Below are positions 51,573-61,740 of a stretch of DNA of 64,000 nucleotides, in pieces. The stretch lies in NCBI GenBank assembly GCA_958295915.1, contig OY282381.1:580722-644721 (forward strand). The letters run 5' to 3'. The stretch comes from an uncultured Caldilineaceae bacterium (GTDB lineage: Bacteria; Chloroflexota; Anaerolineae; Caldilineales; Caldilineaceae). Made by a program: the position numbers and the translations under genes. Within the stretch, counting starts at the first letter, position 1. The number at the start of each line of letters is the position of its first letter. The notes beneath the pieces were generated by a model. It had not been told where the DNA came from. It saw nothing but the letters and a program-made list of their open reading frames with translations, and ran no database searches.

Positions 51573-52199
51573 ATGAGCGAGATTCGTCTGGGTGTATTAG
51601 CGCTGCAAGGCGCGTTCCGCGAACATATCAATATGCTGGAACGGATCGGTGTAGAGGCCGTGGAGGTGCGCCGGGCAGAACAGTTGGATGATCTGGACGG
51701 CCTGATCATACCCGGCGGGGAAAGCACCAGCATGGGGCTGGTCGCCGAACGCTGGGGGCTGGTCGAACCCCTGCGCCAGTGGGTTCACATGGGCCGGCCC
51801 ACGTGGGGCACCTGCGCGGGGATGATTCTGCTGGCAGAACAGGCGACCGGTCAGAAACAGGGCGGTCAGGCGCTGATCGGCGGATTGGATGTGACAGTGA
51901 ATCGCAACTATTTTGGCCGCCAGGTTGACAGCTTCGAAGCCGATCTCGACGCGCCAGCGCTGGGGGAAACGCCGGTCCATGCAGTATTCATTCGCGCGCC
52001 GGCGATTACCGCTATCGCTGATGATGTGGAGGTGCTGACGACCGTTCCGGGATGGGGGAACAACCATGAAGCTGTGATTGCAGCCGTGCGCAAAGGGCCG
52101 ATTCTGGCGACAGCCTTCCACCCGGAGCTGACCGACGACCTGCGCTGGCACCGCTACTTTGCGCAGATCGTTCGCGAGAACATGCAGCGAGCCGATTAA
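51573..52199 (+). CDS. pdxT: Pyridoxal 5'-phosphate synthase glutaminase PdxT
   Basis: 208 residues, class I glutamine amidotransferase supplying ammonia to PdxS. The triad is C81 ([10 protein letters not shown]), H183 and E185 (FHPELTDD). [11 protein letters not shown] is the oxyanion strand. ATG at 51573 with GAGG upstream; the frame extends to 51483 without family similarity. Its stop overlaps the end of the convergent DUF4013 gene by 3-4 bp. Confidence 0.96.
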   Translation: MSEIRLGVLALQGAFREHINMLERIGVEAVEVRRAEQLDDLDGLIIPGGESTSMGLVAERWGLVEPLRQWVHMGRPTWGTCAGMILLAEQATGQKQGGQALIGGLDVTVNRNYFGRQVDSFEADLDAPALGETPVHAVFIRAPAITAIADDVEVLTTVPGWGNNHEAVIAAVRKGPILATAFHPELTDDLRWHRYFAQIVRENMQRAD

Positions 52200-53314
52200 C
52201 TGATCACTGGGGGCGGTTGCGGCGCTTCAGGCTTTTGCGGCTTTTGCGGCGGTTCATCCTCTGAAGGGGTGTCCGGCATCTCGCCGAGCTCTCCTCTGCC
52301 TATGTTGTCGTCGCTCCCACCAGGCGGTTGCGGCGCTTCAGGCTCTTGCGGCTTTTGCGGCGGTTCATCCTCTGAAGGGGTGTCCGGCATCTCGCCGAGC
52401 TCTCCTCTGCCTATGTTGTCGTCGCTCCCACCAGGCGGTTGCGGCGCTTCAGGCTCTTGCGGCTTTTGCGGCGGTCCATCCTCTGGAGGGGTGTCCGGCA
52501 TCTCGCCGAGCTCTCCTCTGCCTATGTTGTCGTCGCTCCCACCAGACGGTTGCGGCGCTTCAGGCTCTTGCGGCGGTCCATCCTCTGGAGGGGTGTCCGG
52601 CATCTCGCCGAACTCTCCTCTGCCTATGTTGCCGTCGCTCCCACCACGTTGCGCCAACTGGCCATATAGGTGGTTCTGAAAGTAGCTGACGATCACCAGG
52701 GACAATGGGAGCGTCACGACGCTGCCGATCAAACACAGAATCAGACCCACAACACTACCGACAGTCGTGATAATCAGACAGCCTACCACATAGAGGATCA
52801 CAACAATCACGACATCGCCGATATGCTCGCGGGTCCAGTCCCAGATTTCAGAAACCTGAAGACCATCGCTTATGGCTTCGTTTCTGGCAAAGGCGATTGT
52901 AAAACCCGGCTGTAAGACAGCGTAAGCGATGATGAGCAGGAATTGCAGACAAACGATACACAGCACAACAAGCTCCATTATAACCGAACCGTTCTCTGCG
53001 AGGAATATACTGACGAACAGCGGGACAAAAACCAGGATGAGCGGCAACATCCATACCAGTTGCACCCAGAACAGTTTCAGACCACGAATGAAATCGTCAC
53101 CCCACTGATCCCACTCCGGCAAGACCGGCTGCGCGCCATCGCGCACGTTTTGGAGCAGCCGCACCATATAACCGGCAAAGATAAACATACCAAGTAACCC
53201 GATCAGGAAAATGCTCAGTGTTGTACTGATCAGGAGAACGCCTGTCCCGATGGCCGTTTTCTCGACCCAGCGCTTGTCATCTGTGAAATATGTCAATGCT
53301 CGTCCGATATCCAT
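52196..53314 (-). CDS. DUF4013 membrane protein with 37-residue repeats
   Basis: 372 residues. ATG at 53314 with AAGGAGAG upstream. Residues 1-230 hold several membrane segments and match DUF4013 by the opening [20 protein letters not shown] and the segment [33 protein letters not shown] (cited by [18 protein letters not shown]). Residues about 232-372 are four tandem units of 37 residues, [19 protein letters not shown] then Pro/Glu/Lys-rich [18 protein letters not shown], the first unit being 3 residues shorter. The DNA period is 111 bp. The tail is likely disordered and exposed; unit number may vary between strains. The function is unknown. Confidence 0.88.
   Translation of the reverse strand: MDIGRALTYFTDDKRWVEKTAIGTGVLLISTTLSIFLIGLLGMFIFAGYMVRLLQNVRDGAQPVLPEWDQWGDDFIRGLKLFWVQLVWMLPLILVFVPLFVSIFLAENGSVIMELVVLCIVCLQFLLIIAYAVLQPGFTIAFARNEAISDGLQVSEIWDWTREHIGDVVIVVILYVVGCLIITTVGSVVGLILCLIGSVVTLPLSLVIVSYFQNHLYGQLAQRGGSDGNIGRGEFGEMPDTPPEDGPPQEPEAPQPSGGSDDNIGRGELGEMPDTPPEDGPPQKPQEPEAPQPPGGSDDNIGRGELGEMPDTPSEDEPPQKPQEPEAPQPPGGSDDNIGRGELGEMPDTPSEDEPPQKPQKPEAPQPPPVIS
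52213..52655. repeat. Four 111-bp coding tandem repeats
   Basis: The string CGGTTGCGGCGCTTCAGGC recurs at about 52214, 52325, 52436 and 52547 (period 111 bp = 37 codons). The last unit lacks 9 bp. Units are nearly identical, so the array is recent. Confidence 0.9.
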
Positions 53315-53457
53315 GATAACTCTCCTTTGTAGCGAACGCGACGATGACCAGCAATTTCGTTTCCAGTTCGGGCTTCGCGCGAGGCGCAAACCCTGCGGCG
53401 CGCTCGGCCCGAGCAGTCAGATTCTATAGATCATTACGACTTCAGGCGCGGAAAGTT

Positions 53458-54777
53458 TCATCTGCGCGCCGCGAGCGCCAGTCCGATCTCCGCGCGCACC
53501 CACGGATCCGCTTCGTGTATGAGGCATGACCGCAGCTGTGTAGCCGCCCGCTCATCCTCGTGGCGACGCAGCAACTCGCCCAGGGCCCAGGCCGCATGCC
53601 CGCGCGCCAAGGCCGTCTCATCCGCTGTAACCGCTGCCAGGGCGGGGAAAACCGATGGATCTGCCCAGTTGCCCAGAGCCACGCAGACGTTGCGCAACAT
53701 CCCCGCCCGTTTGGCCCGTTTCAGCGGCGACTGACGCCAGCGCTCGGCAAAGGCGTGTCGCTCCAGCCAGTAGGGTGTTTGAGGGTGGAACCCTTCCAGC
53801 AACGGCGGGGCGATCCGATCCTGCTGTGCCCGCAGCCCCTCCAGCCGGGGGGAACGCTCCACCAGTCGCTGGTTCCACGGACAGACCTCCTGGCAGATAT
53901 CACAGCCGAAGATGCGGTTGCCAAACGAGCGGCGAAGTTGAAGGGGGATCGGCTGCCGGGATTCGATCGTCCAGTAGGCGATACAGCGCAGGGGATCGAG
54001 ATGAAAGGGGCCGACAAAGGCGTCGGTGGGGCAGGCATCCAGACAGCGGGTGCAGTGGCCGCAGGTAGCGAGTTGGGCGGGGGACACAGGGTGGTTTATG
54101 GGTTGAGATGACGGACAACTGTCACCGGCTATCTGCCAGGCGCCATAGTGCCCGGACGGCGGCAACCCTTCGAGCGCCGTCTCTGCCGCGATATTTGGCG
54201 CGCGGACCGCGATCGCGGCAGGATCATACGCCAGCAGTTCTGGCGCCAAGAGTGTCGCCAGGAAGAGCCAACTGCCCTGCTGCGGACGAATCGTGCAGCA
54301 GTTCTTGCCGCTGAAGCCAACTCCTGCCCGTTGCGCCCAGTCCCGTTCCAGCACCGGACCCGTATCCACCAGCCCTTTCCCCAACGTCGCGCGGCCTGTC
54401 TGGGCGCGCACAAAGCCATCCAGTTCATAGAGCAGTGGGCGTATGATCTCGTGGTAGTCGTCTCCCCAGGCATACCGGGCGATGATGCCCCGGCTGGGGT
54501 CGGAGAGGATCTCTGGCGGCAGATCGAAGCGGTGGTAGTCAACGCCCAGCACAATCAGCGAGCGAAACATCGTGCCGTCCGCAGCCAGCAGAGCCGGATT
54601 CCGCCTCTTCTCCACATTGCGCGCCAGGTAGTCCATCTCTCCGGCCCGGCCCAAACCCAGCCAGCGCGCAAAGAAATCCGCATGCGTCGCCTCTTCGACT
54701 TTGACGATGCGGCATACATCGAAGCCAAGACGACGAGCTTCCTTTTTGACAGCGGCGGACAGAAAACGATACGACAC
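53458..54777 (-). CDS. queG: Epoxyqueuosine reductase QueG
   Basis: 439 residues, cobalamin- and iron-sulfur-dependent enzyme of the last step of queuosine synthesis in t[19 protein letters not shown] and the [21 protein letters not shown] (cited by [14 protein letters not shown]) segments are typical. The two [4Fe-4S] motifs are [12 protein letters not shown] and [12 protein letters not shown]-terminal HEAT-like repeats (about 355-435, [16 protein letters not shown] and [12 protein letters not shown]) complete the long form. The start is GTG at 54777. Confidence 0.95.
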   Translation of the reverse strand: MSYRFLSAAVKKEARRLGFDVCRIVKVEEATHADFFARWLGLGRAGEMDYLARNVEKRRNPALLAADGTMFRSLIVLGVDYHRFDLPPEILSDPSRGIIARYAWGDDYHEIIRPLLYELDGFVRAQTGRATLGKGLVDTGPVLERDWAQRAGVGFSGKNCCTIRPQQGSWLFLATLLAPELLAYDPAAIAVRAPNIAAETALEGLPPSGHYGAWQIAGDSCPSSQPINHPVSPAQLATCGHCTRCLDACPTDAFVGPFHLDPLRCIAYWTIESRQPIPLQLRRSFGNRIFGCDICQEVCPWNQRLVERSPRLEGLRAQQDRIAPPLLEGFHPQTPYWLERHAFAERWRQSPLKRAKRAGMLRNVCVALGNWADPSVFPALAAVTADETALARGHAAWALGELLRRHEDERAATQLRSCLIHEADPWVRAEIGLALAARR

Positions 54778-55205
54778 ACAGAACTCCGACTGGATGGAAG
54801 ATCATCCCGCTTTGCCTTCAGCCTCCCCCCAACCAGCGGTCCCGGCCGTCCACCCGTTGGGAAATAGTTGTAGCGCGCAGATACGCGGGTGGAACTGATG
54901 CAAGAGGTGATCAGGTTTACAGAGACAGGCCCAGTATAGCGGCCGCCAATCGGATCATCAAGAGGTTGGGCTGTCGTCACAGGGAAACCGAGCCCCACTA
55001 TTCTACGTATTGTGAAGTAAAGCAGGAAGTTTGGATAGTTCGTGAATCTGTGCTAAACTGTTTTAGAATTGGCTGGACCATACGCCTTGGTATTCCAGCG
55101 ATGGTTCGGCTCTACGCAAGATTGGGCCGCCTTCTGGGGAGTGGTTTTCGTCCTGGCGCCGCTACTGAATTTCCCCAGTTCACGAGGATAGGAGCGGAGT
55201 ACCAT
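54778..55205. other. Gap between queG and rpsO
   Basis: 428 bp between divergent genes. It holds the rpsO promoter at 55031-55059 and a leader of about 140 nt. No gene is visible. An S15 autoregulatory structure could lie in that leader, but no fold was established. Confidence 0.5.
55031..55059 (+). promoter_or_regulatory. rpsO: Probable promoter of rpsO
   Basis: TTGGAT at 55031-55036, 17-bp spacer, TAAACT at 55054-55059. Good -10 and spacing, fair -35. Confidence 0.55.
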
Positions 55206-55475
55206 ATGAGTATATTGTCTGAAGAAAAAACCAGAATTATTGAAGAGTACCGTATTAACGAGCAGGATACAGGCTCGCCAGAAGTGCAGGTCGCGCTGTT
55301 GACTACGCGCATCAATACGCTGACAGACCACCTGAAAACCCACAAACATGATGAAGGGTCACGCAGAGGTCTGTTGAAGCTTGTCGGTCAGCGGCGTCGC
55401 CATCTAGCATATTTAGCCAGAAAGGACGTAAACCGATATCGCCAGTTGATTCAAAGGCTAGGTCTGCGTCGGTAG
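55206..55475 (+). CDS. rpsO: Small ribosomal subunit protein uS15
   Basis: 89 residues, exactly family length. [50 protein letters not shown] (cited by [16 protein letters not shown] and [11 protein letters not shown]) is unmistakable. ATG at 55206 with GGAG upstream; the frame opens farther upstream but without similarity. It precedes pnp, the usual partner. Confidence 0.97.
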   Translation: MSILSEEKTRIIEEYRINEQDTGSPEVQVALLTTRINTLTDHLKTHKHDEGSRRGLLKLVGQRRRHLAYLARKDVNRYRQLIQRLGLRR

Positions 55476-55483
55476 GTTGCAAT

Positions 55484-55506
55484 GCGCCTCTGCTCGAAAG
55501 AGGCGC
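55484..55506. repeat. Hairpin repeat, family B, copy 1
   Basis: Arm GCGCCTCT, loop GCTCGAA, arm AGAGGCGC, preceded by TTGCAAT. It lies 8 bp past the rpsO stop. Confidence 0.85.
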
Positions 55507-55515
55507 GTGGAATAA

Positions 55516-55544
55516 AAGGGCGGAACTGTCGATTTTTCGCCCTT
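55516..55544 (+). terminator. rpsO: Possible terminator after rpsO
   Basis: AAGGGCG at 55516-55522 pairs with CGCCCTT at 55538-55544; the loop contains a T5 run and the region after is C/T-rich. It follows the family B hairpin. Confidence 0.4.
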
Positions 55545-56009
55545 CCTTCTTGATTGCTTATCTTCGCAATATGCGCCGCAAAGGCCCAGGCTCTATGCCG
55601 AATAGGGCGCGGCGCGCATCTGTAGGTAGATGAGCCTTTATTTTATAGTTTGTGGAGCAATCGGTCGCGCAGATGCAGCCGATGTTCAGTGTCTTGTGTC
55701 AGGCAGACTTCTGCCGTCGGGGTCCGGCATTGGAGAATGGGACGAAGCCATCGCTCGGAAGAGCAGCCGCGCTCAGGGTTGAGCGCTTCGGTTTATTCTC
55801 CAGTTCCGCACCTCGAAACACAGCGCTGAAAGATCGTTGGGCAGAGGAGATTTGGTCAGCGAGTTTGTCGCCTCGCCCCAACCATCTTTTGCGTCGGTGG
55901 CCGCAATGCCGGATGCATTGCCGGTTATGGTGTCTGCGCCCTATAGCGGCATCAGCCATGCGCCTTCCTTCCGGAGAATGGCGCACAGTTCTATTCGAGG
56001 TGAACACAG

Positions 56010-58226
56010 ATGGAACAACTCAGAATGTTTGAAGGCGCCCAGGTTTATACCACAACTTTGGGCGCCAAACAGATCAGCATTGAAACGGGCGTCCTCGCCC
56101 AGCAGGCCGGTGGCGCCGTCACAGTTCGCTGCGGCGACACGGTGATCTTCGCCACGGCGACAATGGACAGAGCGGTGCGGCCGGGCATCGACTTTTTCCC
56201 TCTGACGGTCGACTTTGAAGAAAAGTTTTATGCGGCCGGGCGCATCCCTGGCAACCTTTTCCGCCGCGAAGCCCGGCCCAGCGAACAGGCGATTTTGCTC
56301 TGCCGGCTGGTGGATCGCCCGCTACGCCCCTTATTCCCTAAAGGTTTTCGCAACGAAGTCCAGATCATCCTCACGACGCTCAGCTCGGATGGCAAGCATC
56401 TGATGGATCCGCTGGCGATTCTCGCCGCGTCAGCCGCTCTATCGATCAGCGACATTCCTTGGAGCGGCCCGGTGGGCGCTTCGTCCGTCGCCTACGTGGA
56501 TGGCGCGCTGGTTGTCAACCCGACCGCGTCGGAGATAGAGTTGAGCACGCTCAGCTTGCAGGTGGCCGGCACGGCGGACAATATTCTGATGGTGGAAGCC
56601 GGCGCGAGCGAACTGCCGGAAGATATCATACTGGATGGTCTGCGTCTGGCCTACGAAGAGATGCAGCCTGCCATTCAGACGATCCAACAGATGCAGTCGG
56701 AGATCGGGAAAAAGAAGTTCACAGACTATCCGGTCTTTCTTACGGCGCGGCATACGGTCGAAAAGGTCAACGAACTGGCGCGTGATAAGATCAACGGGAT
56801 GATTCGCGAAATATCTGACCGGGACGAACGCAAGACCCACATGTCCGCCATCCGTGCGGAAACCCTGGCAGCTCTCGCCGAACCGATCAGCGCGGCCGAA
56901 GTTGACGCCGGGGATGTGGCCGACACGCTGGACGCCCTGTTCAAAGAGGCGGTCCGTCGGCGTATTCTGGATGAAAACGTGCGGCCGGACGGTCGGGATC
57001 CCAAGACAGTGCGCCCGATTCAAGTGCAGGTGGGCAACGTTCCGCGGGTGCATGGCAGCGGCCTGTTCATGCGGGGAGAAACCCACGTCTTAACGCTGGT
57101 GACATTGGGGACGCCAGGAGATGCCCAGCGGCTGTACACTCTGCAGCCGGACGAAAACAAACGCTATATCCATCACTACAACTTTCCGCCGTACTCCACC
57201 GGCGAGGCCTACCCCCTGCGGGGGCCGAAACGCCGGGAGATCGGTCACGGCGCGCTGGCGGAACGGGCCTTGCAGCCGGTGATTCCCGATGCGTTTCCCT
57301 ACACCCTGCGCCTGGTGAGCGAAGTCGTCAGCAGCAACGGTTCCACCAGTATGGGTTCGGTCTGCGGCAGTACACTGGCGCTCATGGATGCCGGTGTTCC
57401 TATCGATGCGCCGGTGGCCGGCATTGCGATGGGTCTGGTACAGGATCAGGAAACCGGCGCCTATGCGGTGCTATCCGATATTCAGGGCGTAGAAGATTAT
57501 CTGGGGGATATGGATTTCAAAGTTGCTGGCAGCGAGCACGGCATCACCGCTCTGCAGATGGATCTGAAGATCAAAGGACTGGACTTCGAGATTCTGCGCA
57601 TCGCCTTGGAGCAGGCCCGCCAAGGGCGGCTGCACATCATGGAAAAGATGCTGGAAGTCATCCCAGAATCGCGCGACGAGCTTAGTCCCTACGCTCCGCG
57701 CATCCTTACACTACGCGTGGACCCGGAAAAGATCGGCAAGATTATCGGGCCAGGCGGCAAGACCGTACGCGCGCTGCAAGAACGATATGAGGTCAAGATC
57801 GATATCGAAGAAGACGGCACGGTCTATATCTCTGGCCTGAACGGACTGGCGGCGGAAGAAGCCCGCCGCGAGATCGAATCCCTAACTGAAGAGGTCGAGG
57901 TCGGCAAGATTTACACTGGGCAGGTTGTGCGGGTCGAAGCCTATGGGGCATTTGTCAATCTGCTCCCCGGCATAGACGGTCTCGTGCATATCAGTCAGCT
58001 GGCCGACTACCGGGTCAATACTGTGGAGGAGATCGCCAATGTGGGTGATGAACTCACAACCATGGTGATCGACATCGACCCGGCGGGCAAGATCCGCCTG
58101 AGTCGACAGGCAGTGCTGGAGGGTTGGTCTGCGGAGGAGGCACGCGATCGGGATCGGGGGGGACGACGCGGCGGCGGCGGCGGCGGTCGTAGCGGAGGCC
58201 GTAACGGCGGCCGACCTCGCAGATAG
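56010..58226 (+). CDS. pnp: Polyribonucleotide nucleotidyltransferase
   Basis: 738 residues, phosphate-dependent 3'-5' exoribonuclease of the degradosome. Two RNase PH domains flank a helical domain: [31 protein letters not shown] (cited by [18 protein letters not shown]), [11 protein letters not shown] and [30 protein letters not shown] (cited by [17 protein letters not shown]). [21 protein letters not shown] is the second catalytic core. The KH domain (about 570-620, [23 protein letters not shown]) and S1 domain (about 635-705, [33 protein letters not shown], cited by [20 protein letters not shown]) follow. The tail is an Arg/Gly-rich RNA-binding-like stretch. Confidence 0.97.
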   Translation: MEQLRMFEGAQVYTTTLGAKQISIETGVLAQQAGGAVTVRCGDTVIFATATMDRAVRPGIDFFPLTVDFEEKFYAAGRIPGNLFRREARPSEQAILLCRLVDRPLRPLFPKGFRNEVQIILTTLSSDGKHLMDPLAILAASAALSISDIPWSGPVGASSVAYVDGALVVNPTASEIELSTLSLQVAGTADNILMVEAGASELPEDIILDGLRLAYEEMQPAIQTIQQMQSEIGKKKFTDYPVFLTARHTVEKVNELARDKINGMIREISDRDERKTHMSAIRAETLAALAEPISAAEVDAGDVADTLDALFKEAVRRRILDENVRPDGRDPKTVRPIQVQVGNVPRVHGSGLFMRGETHVLTLVTLGTPGDAQRLYTLQPDENKRYIHHYNFPPYSTGEAYPLRGPKRREIGHGALAERALQPVIPDAFPYTLRLVSEVVSSNGSTSMGSVCGSTLALMDAGVPIDAPVAGIAMGLVQDQETGAYAVLSDIQGVEDYLGDMDFKVAGSEHGITALQMDLKIKGLDFEILRIALEQARQGRLHIMEKMLEVIPESRDELSPYAPRILTLRVDPEKIGKIIGPGGKTVRALQERYEVKIDIEEDGTVYISGLNGLAAEEARREIESLTEEVEVGKIYTGQVVRVEAYGAFVNLLPGIDGLVHISQLADYRVNTVEEIANVGDELTTMVIDIDPAGKIRLSRQAVLEGWSAEEARDRDRGGRRGGGGGGRSGGRNGGRPRR

Positions 58227-58309
58227 AGTGCGACGCCCGTGGAGTGCGCCATTCAGCAGATGCAATGCCATGGCGCGCTCTACAGTGGCGCGCGCTACAA
58301 CCTTTTATT

Positions 58310-58957
58310 ATGACGCCGACTCACGATCAGGAGAATCGAGCCGCTCCTCAAGATCTGGTGGAGAGAGACGATCTGATATCAGAAGACGTCTCTGCGACCA
58401 GACTGCCCATGGAGGGCGCGGCTTCGACGGACAGACCATCCGTGATTGGTATCTTCGTGTCGGCGCTCAAAGAGCTTATGCAGGTCGTTCTGCCGGCGGT
58501 CGCCCTGGCGCTGTTTATTCATATCTTTCTGGCTCAGGCTACGGTCGTATTGGGTCAGAGTATGCAGCCCAATTTACAGCCTTCTGAGCGGCTGGTCATC
58601 GAAAAATTGAGCTATCGTTTTCATGATCCTGGCCGCAATGAAATCGTGGTCTTAGATATGCCCCAAATGCCGGCGCTGATGATCAAACGGATCATTGGTC
58701 TGCCCGGCGAAACGGTTGAAATTCGTCAGGGTCGCATCTATATTGACAGTCGTGAAGCGCCAGAGCCTTATATTCAACCATTCTCCCATGTTTCCTACGG
58801 CCCTATCACCCTGGCGGCGGATACCTACTTTGTGCTGGGCGACAATCGGGACAATAGCAATGACAGCCGTTCTTTCGGCCCAATCCCCCGCGACTATATT
58901 ACCGGCCGCGCCTGGATGCGTTACTGGCCGTTGACGCGGTTTACGATTTTCAGATAG
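58310..58957 (+). CDS. lepB: Signal peptidase I
   Basis: 215 residues. An N-terminal cytoplasmic stretch precedes one membrane helix (about 55-75). The catalytic serine is S84 in LGQSMQPNL and the general base lysine K126 in MIKRIIGLPGE. FVLGDNRDNSNDSRSFGPIP is box E. ATG at 58310 was chosen; the ribosome site is weak. It cleaves signal peptides outside the membrane. It lies between pnp and the AI-2E/HAD fusion, on the same strand. Confidence 0.96.
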   Translation: MTPTHDQENRAAPQDLVERDDLISEDVSATRLPMEGAASTDRPSVIGIFVSALKELMQVVLPAVALALFIHIFLAQATVVLGQSMQPNLQPSERLVIEKLSYRFHDPGRNEIVVLDMPQMPALMIKRIIGLPGETVEIRQGRIYIDSREAPEPYIQPFSHVSYGPITLAADTYFVLGDNRDNSNDSRSFGPIPRDYITGRAWMRYWPLTRFTIFR

Positions 58958-58976
58958 AGAGCGGAGTGGGAGTTCG

Positions 58977-60848
58977 ATGGAGTTTGTTGAACCGTCTTTC
59001 CAGGCTTCTATGAGTTCCAAACGCTGGAATCCAACCACAAAAATCGTGGTCATGTCCGTCCTCGGCCTACTGGCCGCGCTCCTTTTGTACGCATTCCGGG
59101 TGATGATCCAGCCGACGATCATCGCTCTGCTCCTCACATTTGTTCTCTACCAGCCGGTCAGTTGGGTGCAACAGCGCACCGGTTGGAGCCGGGCTGCCTC
59201 GATCGTTGGCGTCTATCTGTTCGTCATTCTTCTGCTGATCAGTACGCCCGTACTTTTTGTGCCGCGGGTGGTTTCTTCGTTCGAATCTCTGAGCGTTATG
59301 CTCAATACACTGGTGGCGGATCTGCAGACGGCCACGCCGGGCCCCCTCCTGGACATTGGCGGCTTCCAACTGAGTGTCAACAGTCTTCTGCAGCAGTTGG
59401 GCACTATCATTCAGGACGTACTGTCGCCAGCGGCGGCCGGCGCCTTGGGTCTGGCGGCGACGGTCACAACCGGGGTCCTGACGACGATCTATGTGCTGGT
59501 TCTGGGATTCTGGCTACTGAAAGACATCATCAAATTGCAGCGTATGGTGATGAATGCCCTACCTCCAGAGTACCGCGAGGATGTGCAATATCTGGCCCAA
59601 GAACTGGGGGATATCTGGACGGCGTTTCTGCGGGGCCAGTTGGCGTTGGGATTGGTCATCGGCTTTATTACGTGGGTTGTTATGACGATCGTCGGGCTGC
59701 CGAATGCCGCCGGTCTGGCGCTTCTGGCCGCTGTGCTGGAATTTCTGCCCACTGTCGGTCCTGGCATCAGCGGCGCGATTGGCACACTTGTGGCGCTCTT
59801 CCAAGGATCCACCTGGCTGCCTATCGGCAAGATCCCCTTCGCTGTGATCGTCATGATTTTTTACATCGTGATCACGCAGGTGGAGAGCGTCTATCTGATC
59901 CCCCGCCTGGTGGGACGGCGGGTGCGTTTGCATCCGGCCGTTACCTTCACTGGCATCATCAGCGCCGCGCTTGTGTTTGGCGTGTTGGGCGTCCTGTTGA
60001 TCACGCCCACGATCGCCAGTGTTCGTGCCCTGCTGGGCTATATTTTCCGCAAGCTGCGGGATCTGGATCCATTTGAATCCTCACACCAACAGAGTGACGT
60101 ACAGATCCCCGGCCTGGTCGCCGGCCATTGGATTGAAGGCATTGTGTTCGATCTCGATGGTACCCTGACCCATCTCGACTGGTCTTTGGCAAGCGAACTA
60201 TCCCACCGCTTTGATAGATTGGAGCGCATCTGGCCTTTTGAACGACGGGAACAGTTTTTCCGTCGTCTGATGGCGTGGATGGAGGGCCCGTCCGTCGCTT
60301 TCGTCAGCCTGCTCACATGGCTCAGGCTCCACGACGATGTGCGCCGGTTGATACCGAAGCTCGATCGGACACGCGGCTTCCCAGCCTCCGAATCCCAAAC
60401 ATTGCGCGACGGCGTGCCGGCGCTACTGACGAGTCTCCGTCGGCAATATAAACTGGCATTGATTACGACCCGCTCTCGAGAGGAAGTGGACGCTTTCTTT
60501 CAACGCGCCGGTCTACCCGGCGACCTGTTCGATGCAATCGTCACCCGCGACGATCTGCGCAATCCCGCGCCCACCAGTGAGGCGTTGCTGGGCGTGTTGG
60601 AGATTCTGGATCTGCCCGCGGATGCCTGCCTGGTGGTGGGGGATACGGAACTGCAACTGCGTGCCGGCGAGGCGGTGGGCGCGGTACAGGTGGGTATTTT
60701 GTGTGGCATGGGGGCAACGCGAAAGTTCAGCAATGCCGATCTGATTTTGGAATCCCCGACAGAACTGAGCGCCTATCTGGAGACACTGGAGTTGGAGGCA
60801 GAGGCAACAACTGACCCCAGAGACGAGTACGCTCAAAAACTATCCTGA
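58977..60848 (+). CDS. AI-2E family transporter fused to HAD hydrolase
   Basis: 623 residues. Residues 20-365 match the AI-2E/TqsA/PerM membrane family: an N-terminal helix pair, GFWLLKDIIKLQRMVMNALP, AFLRGQLALGLVIGFITWV, LPNAAGLALLAAVLEFLPTVGPGISG (cited by AAVLEFLPTVGPGISG), and IPRLVGRRVRLHPAV. After a linker (about 366-385), residues 386-600 are a HAD phosphatase: motif I DLDGT at 392-396, motif II in LALITTRSREEV, motif IV VVGDTELQLRAGEAVG. The usual lysine of motif III and the second acidic residue of motif IV (GDTELQ) are not seen, so phosphatase activity is doubtful. Fusions of these two are unusual. No frameshift is seen between the domains. The start is ATG at 58977 with GGAG upstream. 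Confidence 0.9.
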   Translation: MEFVEPSFQASMSSKRWNPTTKIVVMSVLGLLAALLLYAFRVMIQPTIIALLLTFVLYQPVSWVQQRTGWSRAASIVGVYLFVILLLISTPVLFVPRVVSSFESLSVMLNTLVADLQTATPGPLLDIGGFQLSVNSLLQQLGTIIQDVLSPAAAGALGLAATVTTGVLTTIYVLVLGFWLLKDIIKLQRMVMNALPPEYREDVQYLAQELGDIWTAFLRGQLALGLVIGFITWVVMTIVGLPNAAGLALLAAVLEFLPTVGPGISGAIGTLVALFQGSTWLPIGKIPFAVIVMIFYIVITQVESVYLIPRLVGRRVRLHPAVTFTGIISAALVFGVLGVLLITPTIASVRALLGYIFRKLRDLDPFESSHQQSDVQIPGLVAGHWIEGIVFDLDGTLTHLDWSLASELSHRFDRLERIWPFERREQFFRRLMAWMEGPSVAFVSLLTWLRLHDDVRRLIPKLDRTRGFPASESQTLRDGVPALLTSLRRQYKLALITTRSREEVDAFFQRAGLPGDLFDAIVTRDDLRNPAPTSEALLGVLEILDLPADACLVVGDTELQLRAGEAVGAVQVGILCGMGATRKFSNADLILESPTELSAYLETLELEAEATTDPRDEYAQKLS

Positions 60849-61131
60849 ATCGATCAAAGCGATTCATTTTTCTTGTGCGTCGGTTCATGCTGACATTCCC
60901 CAGAGAGCTGGATGACCAGGGTCGCATGCCATCGCTGGTGTCTATACAACCCCCCGCATCATTCACGCGAACCCTAAGCAGTATTTCCGCAACTACCTAT
61001 GGGTGATGAAGAATGGGGAACTGTGCAGGCAGTTTCCAGCGGAGCAGTATCTCCTCGACGAAGCCGATATCCGGAAAGCGCGCCCCTGGCCAAAAATAGA
61101 GGAGCGATTCGCGGAACCAACTACGCTCTGA
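60846..61131 (+). pseudogene. Gene remnant with frameshift
   Basis: The first part reads RSKRFIFLVRRFMLTFPREL then DDQGR, and after about 60922 the protein-like reading moves by one base to HAIAGVYTTPRIIHANPKQY and FRNYLWVMKNGELCRQFPAEQYLLDEADIRKARPWPKIEERF (cited by DEADIRKARPWPKIEERF), ending TGA at 61131. The composition is that of a real soluble protein, but I do not recognise the family, and the N-terminal bulk is missing. A family B repeat follows directly. Confidence 0.4.
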
Positions 61132-61265
61132 GAGGTTGAATGCGCCTCTGCTCGAAAGAGGCGCGATTCTTGAGCGAGCTGTTCTATGCCAGAAGCGCAC
61201 AATGCGCTGCGTAGTTATAGCATGCGGCGAGCTAAGATATCGTTTTGCTCTGCTGGGGAGGCAGT
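60849..61265. other. Gap between the AI-2E/HAD gene and VOC gene
   Basis: 417 bp with the gene remnant above and a family B repeat at 61142-61164. The remaining 100 bp show no signal. Confidence 0.5.
61142..61164. repeat. Hairpin repeat, family B, copy 2
   Basis: Arm GCGCCTCT at 61142-61149, loop GCTCGAA, arm AGAGGCGC at 61157-61164, preceded by GTTGAAT and followed by GATT. Confidence 0.85.
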
Positions 61266-61703
61266 CTACGTCTGATCTTCAGCGTCCCGGTTCGGGTGTA
61301 GGGTTGTGCCGGGCCACATCCTGTCCACTTCGCTTACGTCGATGGTGATGCCATCGGGATCTTCTACTTTGAAAGCTGGTTCCTGCAAATTATTGGGGTC
61401 CAGAGGCTGTTTGCCACCTAAGCCATCTGAAAAGATCGAGTATCCCATATCTTGCAGACGGCGGGCGGCGGCAGCGACATCGGGGACACCCACACCGATG
61501 TGCAGGTAGTCCAGCATGCCGGATACGTGCTCAGGCCGCGGGTCGCCCTGGTGCTGGAATACGGCGAAGTTGTGGTAGCCGTCCGTCAGATCGTAACGGA
61601 CGTCCCTCTGGTTCACCACCCGCAGCCCCAAACCGTCGCGCCAAAAGCGGATCGATTGCGCGAGATCGGAAGCTCGGACCCCTACATGAATCAAGACGCT
61701 CAT
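61266..61703 (-). CDS. VOC family (glyoxalase-like) protein
   Basis: 145 residues. Two beta-alpha-beta-beta-beta modules: MSVLIHVGVRASDLAQSIRFWRDGLGLRVV (cited by HVGVRASDLAQSIRFWRDGLG) and YLHIGVGVPDVAAAARRLQDMGYSI, closing FKVEDPDGITIDVSEV with the usual metal-site glutamate replaced by aspartate near the end. The metal ligands would be H6 and H in LHIGVG. Reaction unknown. It shares strand and neighbourhood with the oxidoreductase gene. Confidence 0.88.
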   Translation of the reverse strand: MSVLIHVGVRASDLAQSIRFWRDGLGLRVVNQRDVRYDLTDGYHNFAVFQHQGDPRPEHVSGMLDYLHIGVGVPDVAAAARRLQDMGYSIFSDGLGGKQPLDPNNLQEPAFKVEDPDGITIDVSEVDRMWPGTTLHPNRDAEDQT

Positions 61704-61740
61704 CAGATAGTCTCCTTACATTTACAACTAATGGAAAGGG

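Larger units (their letters stand above)
55476..56009. other. Long gap between rpsO and pnp
   Basis: 534 bp. It starts with a family B hairpin and a possible terminator. The rest (about 55550-56009) holds no convincing gene: one open frame (55652-56032) runs into pnp out of frame and has no ribosome site or family look. Short GC-rich inverted pieces are seen near 55600 and 55760-55790. It may be a pnp leader. Confidence 0.5.

Noticed and set aside
55652..56032. A 126-codon frame before pnp
   Set aside because: No ribosome site, no domain, and it overlaps the pnp start out of frame.
58250..58305. Two TGGCGCGC-CTACA units before lepB
   Set aside because: Only two imperfect units of about 15 bp; too little to separate from chance.
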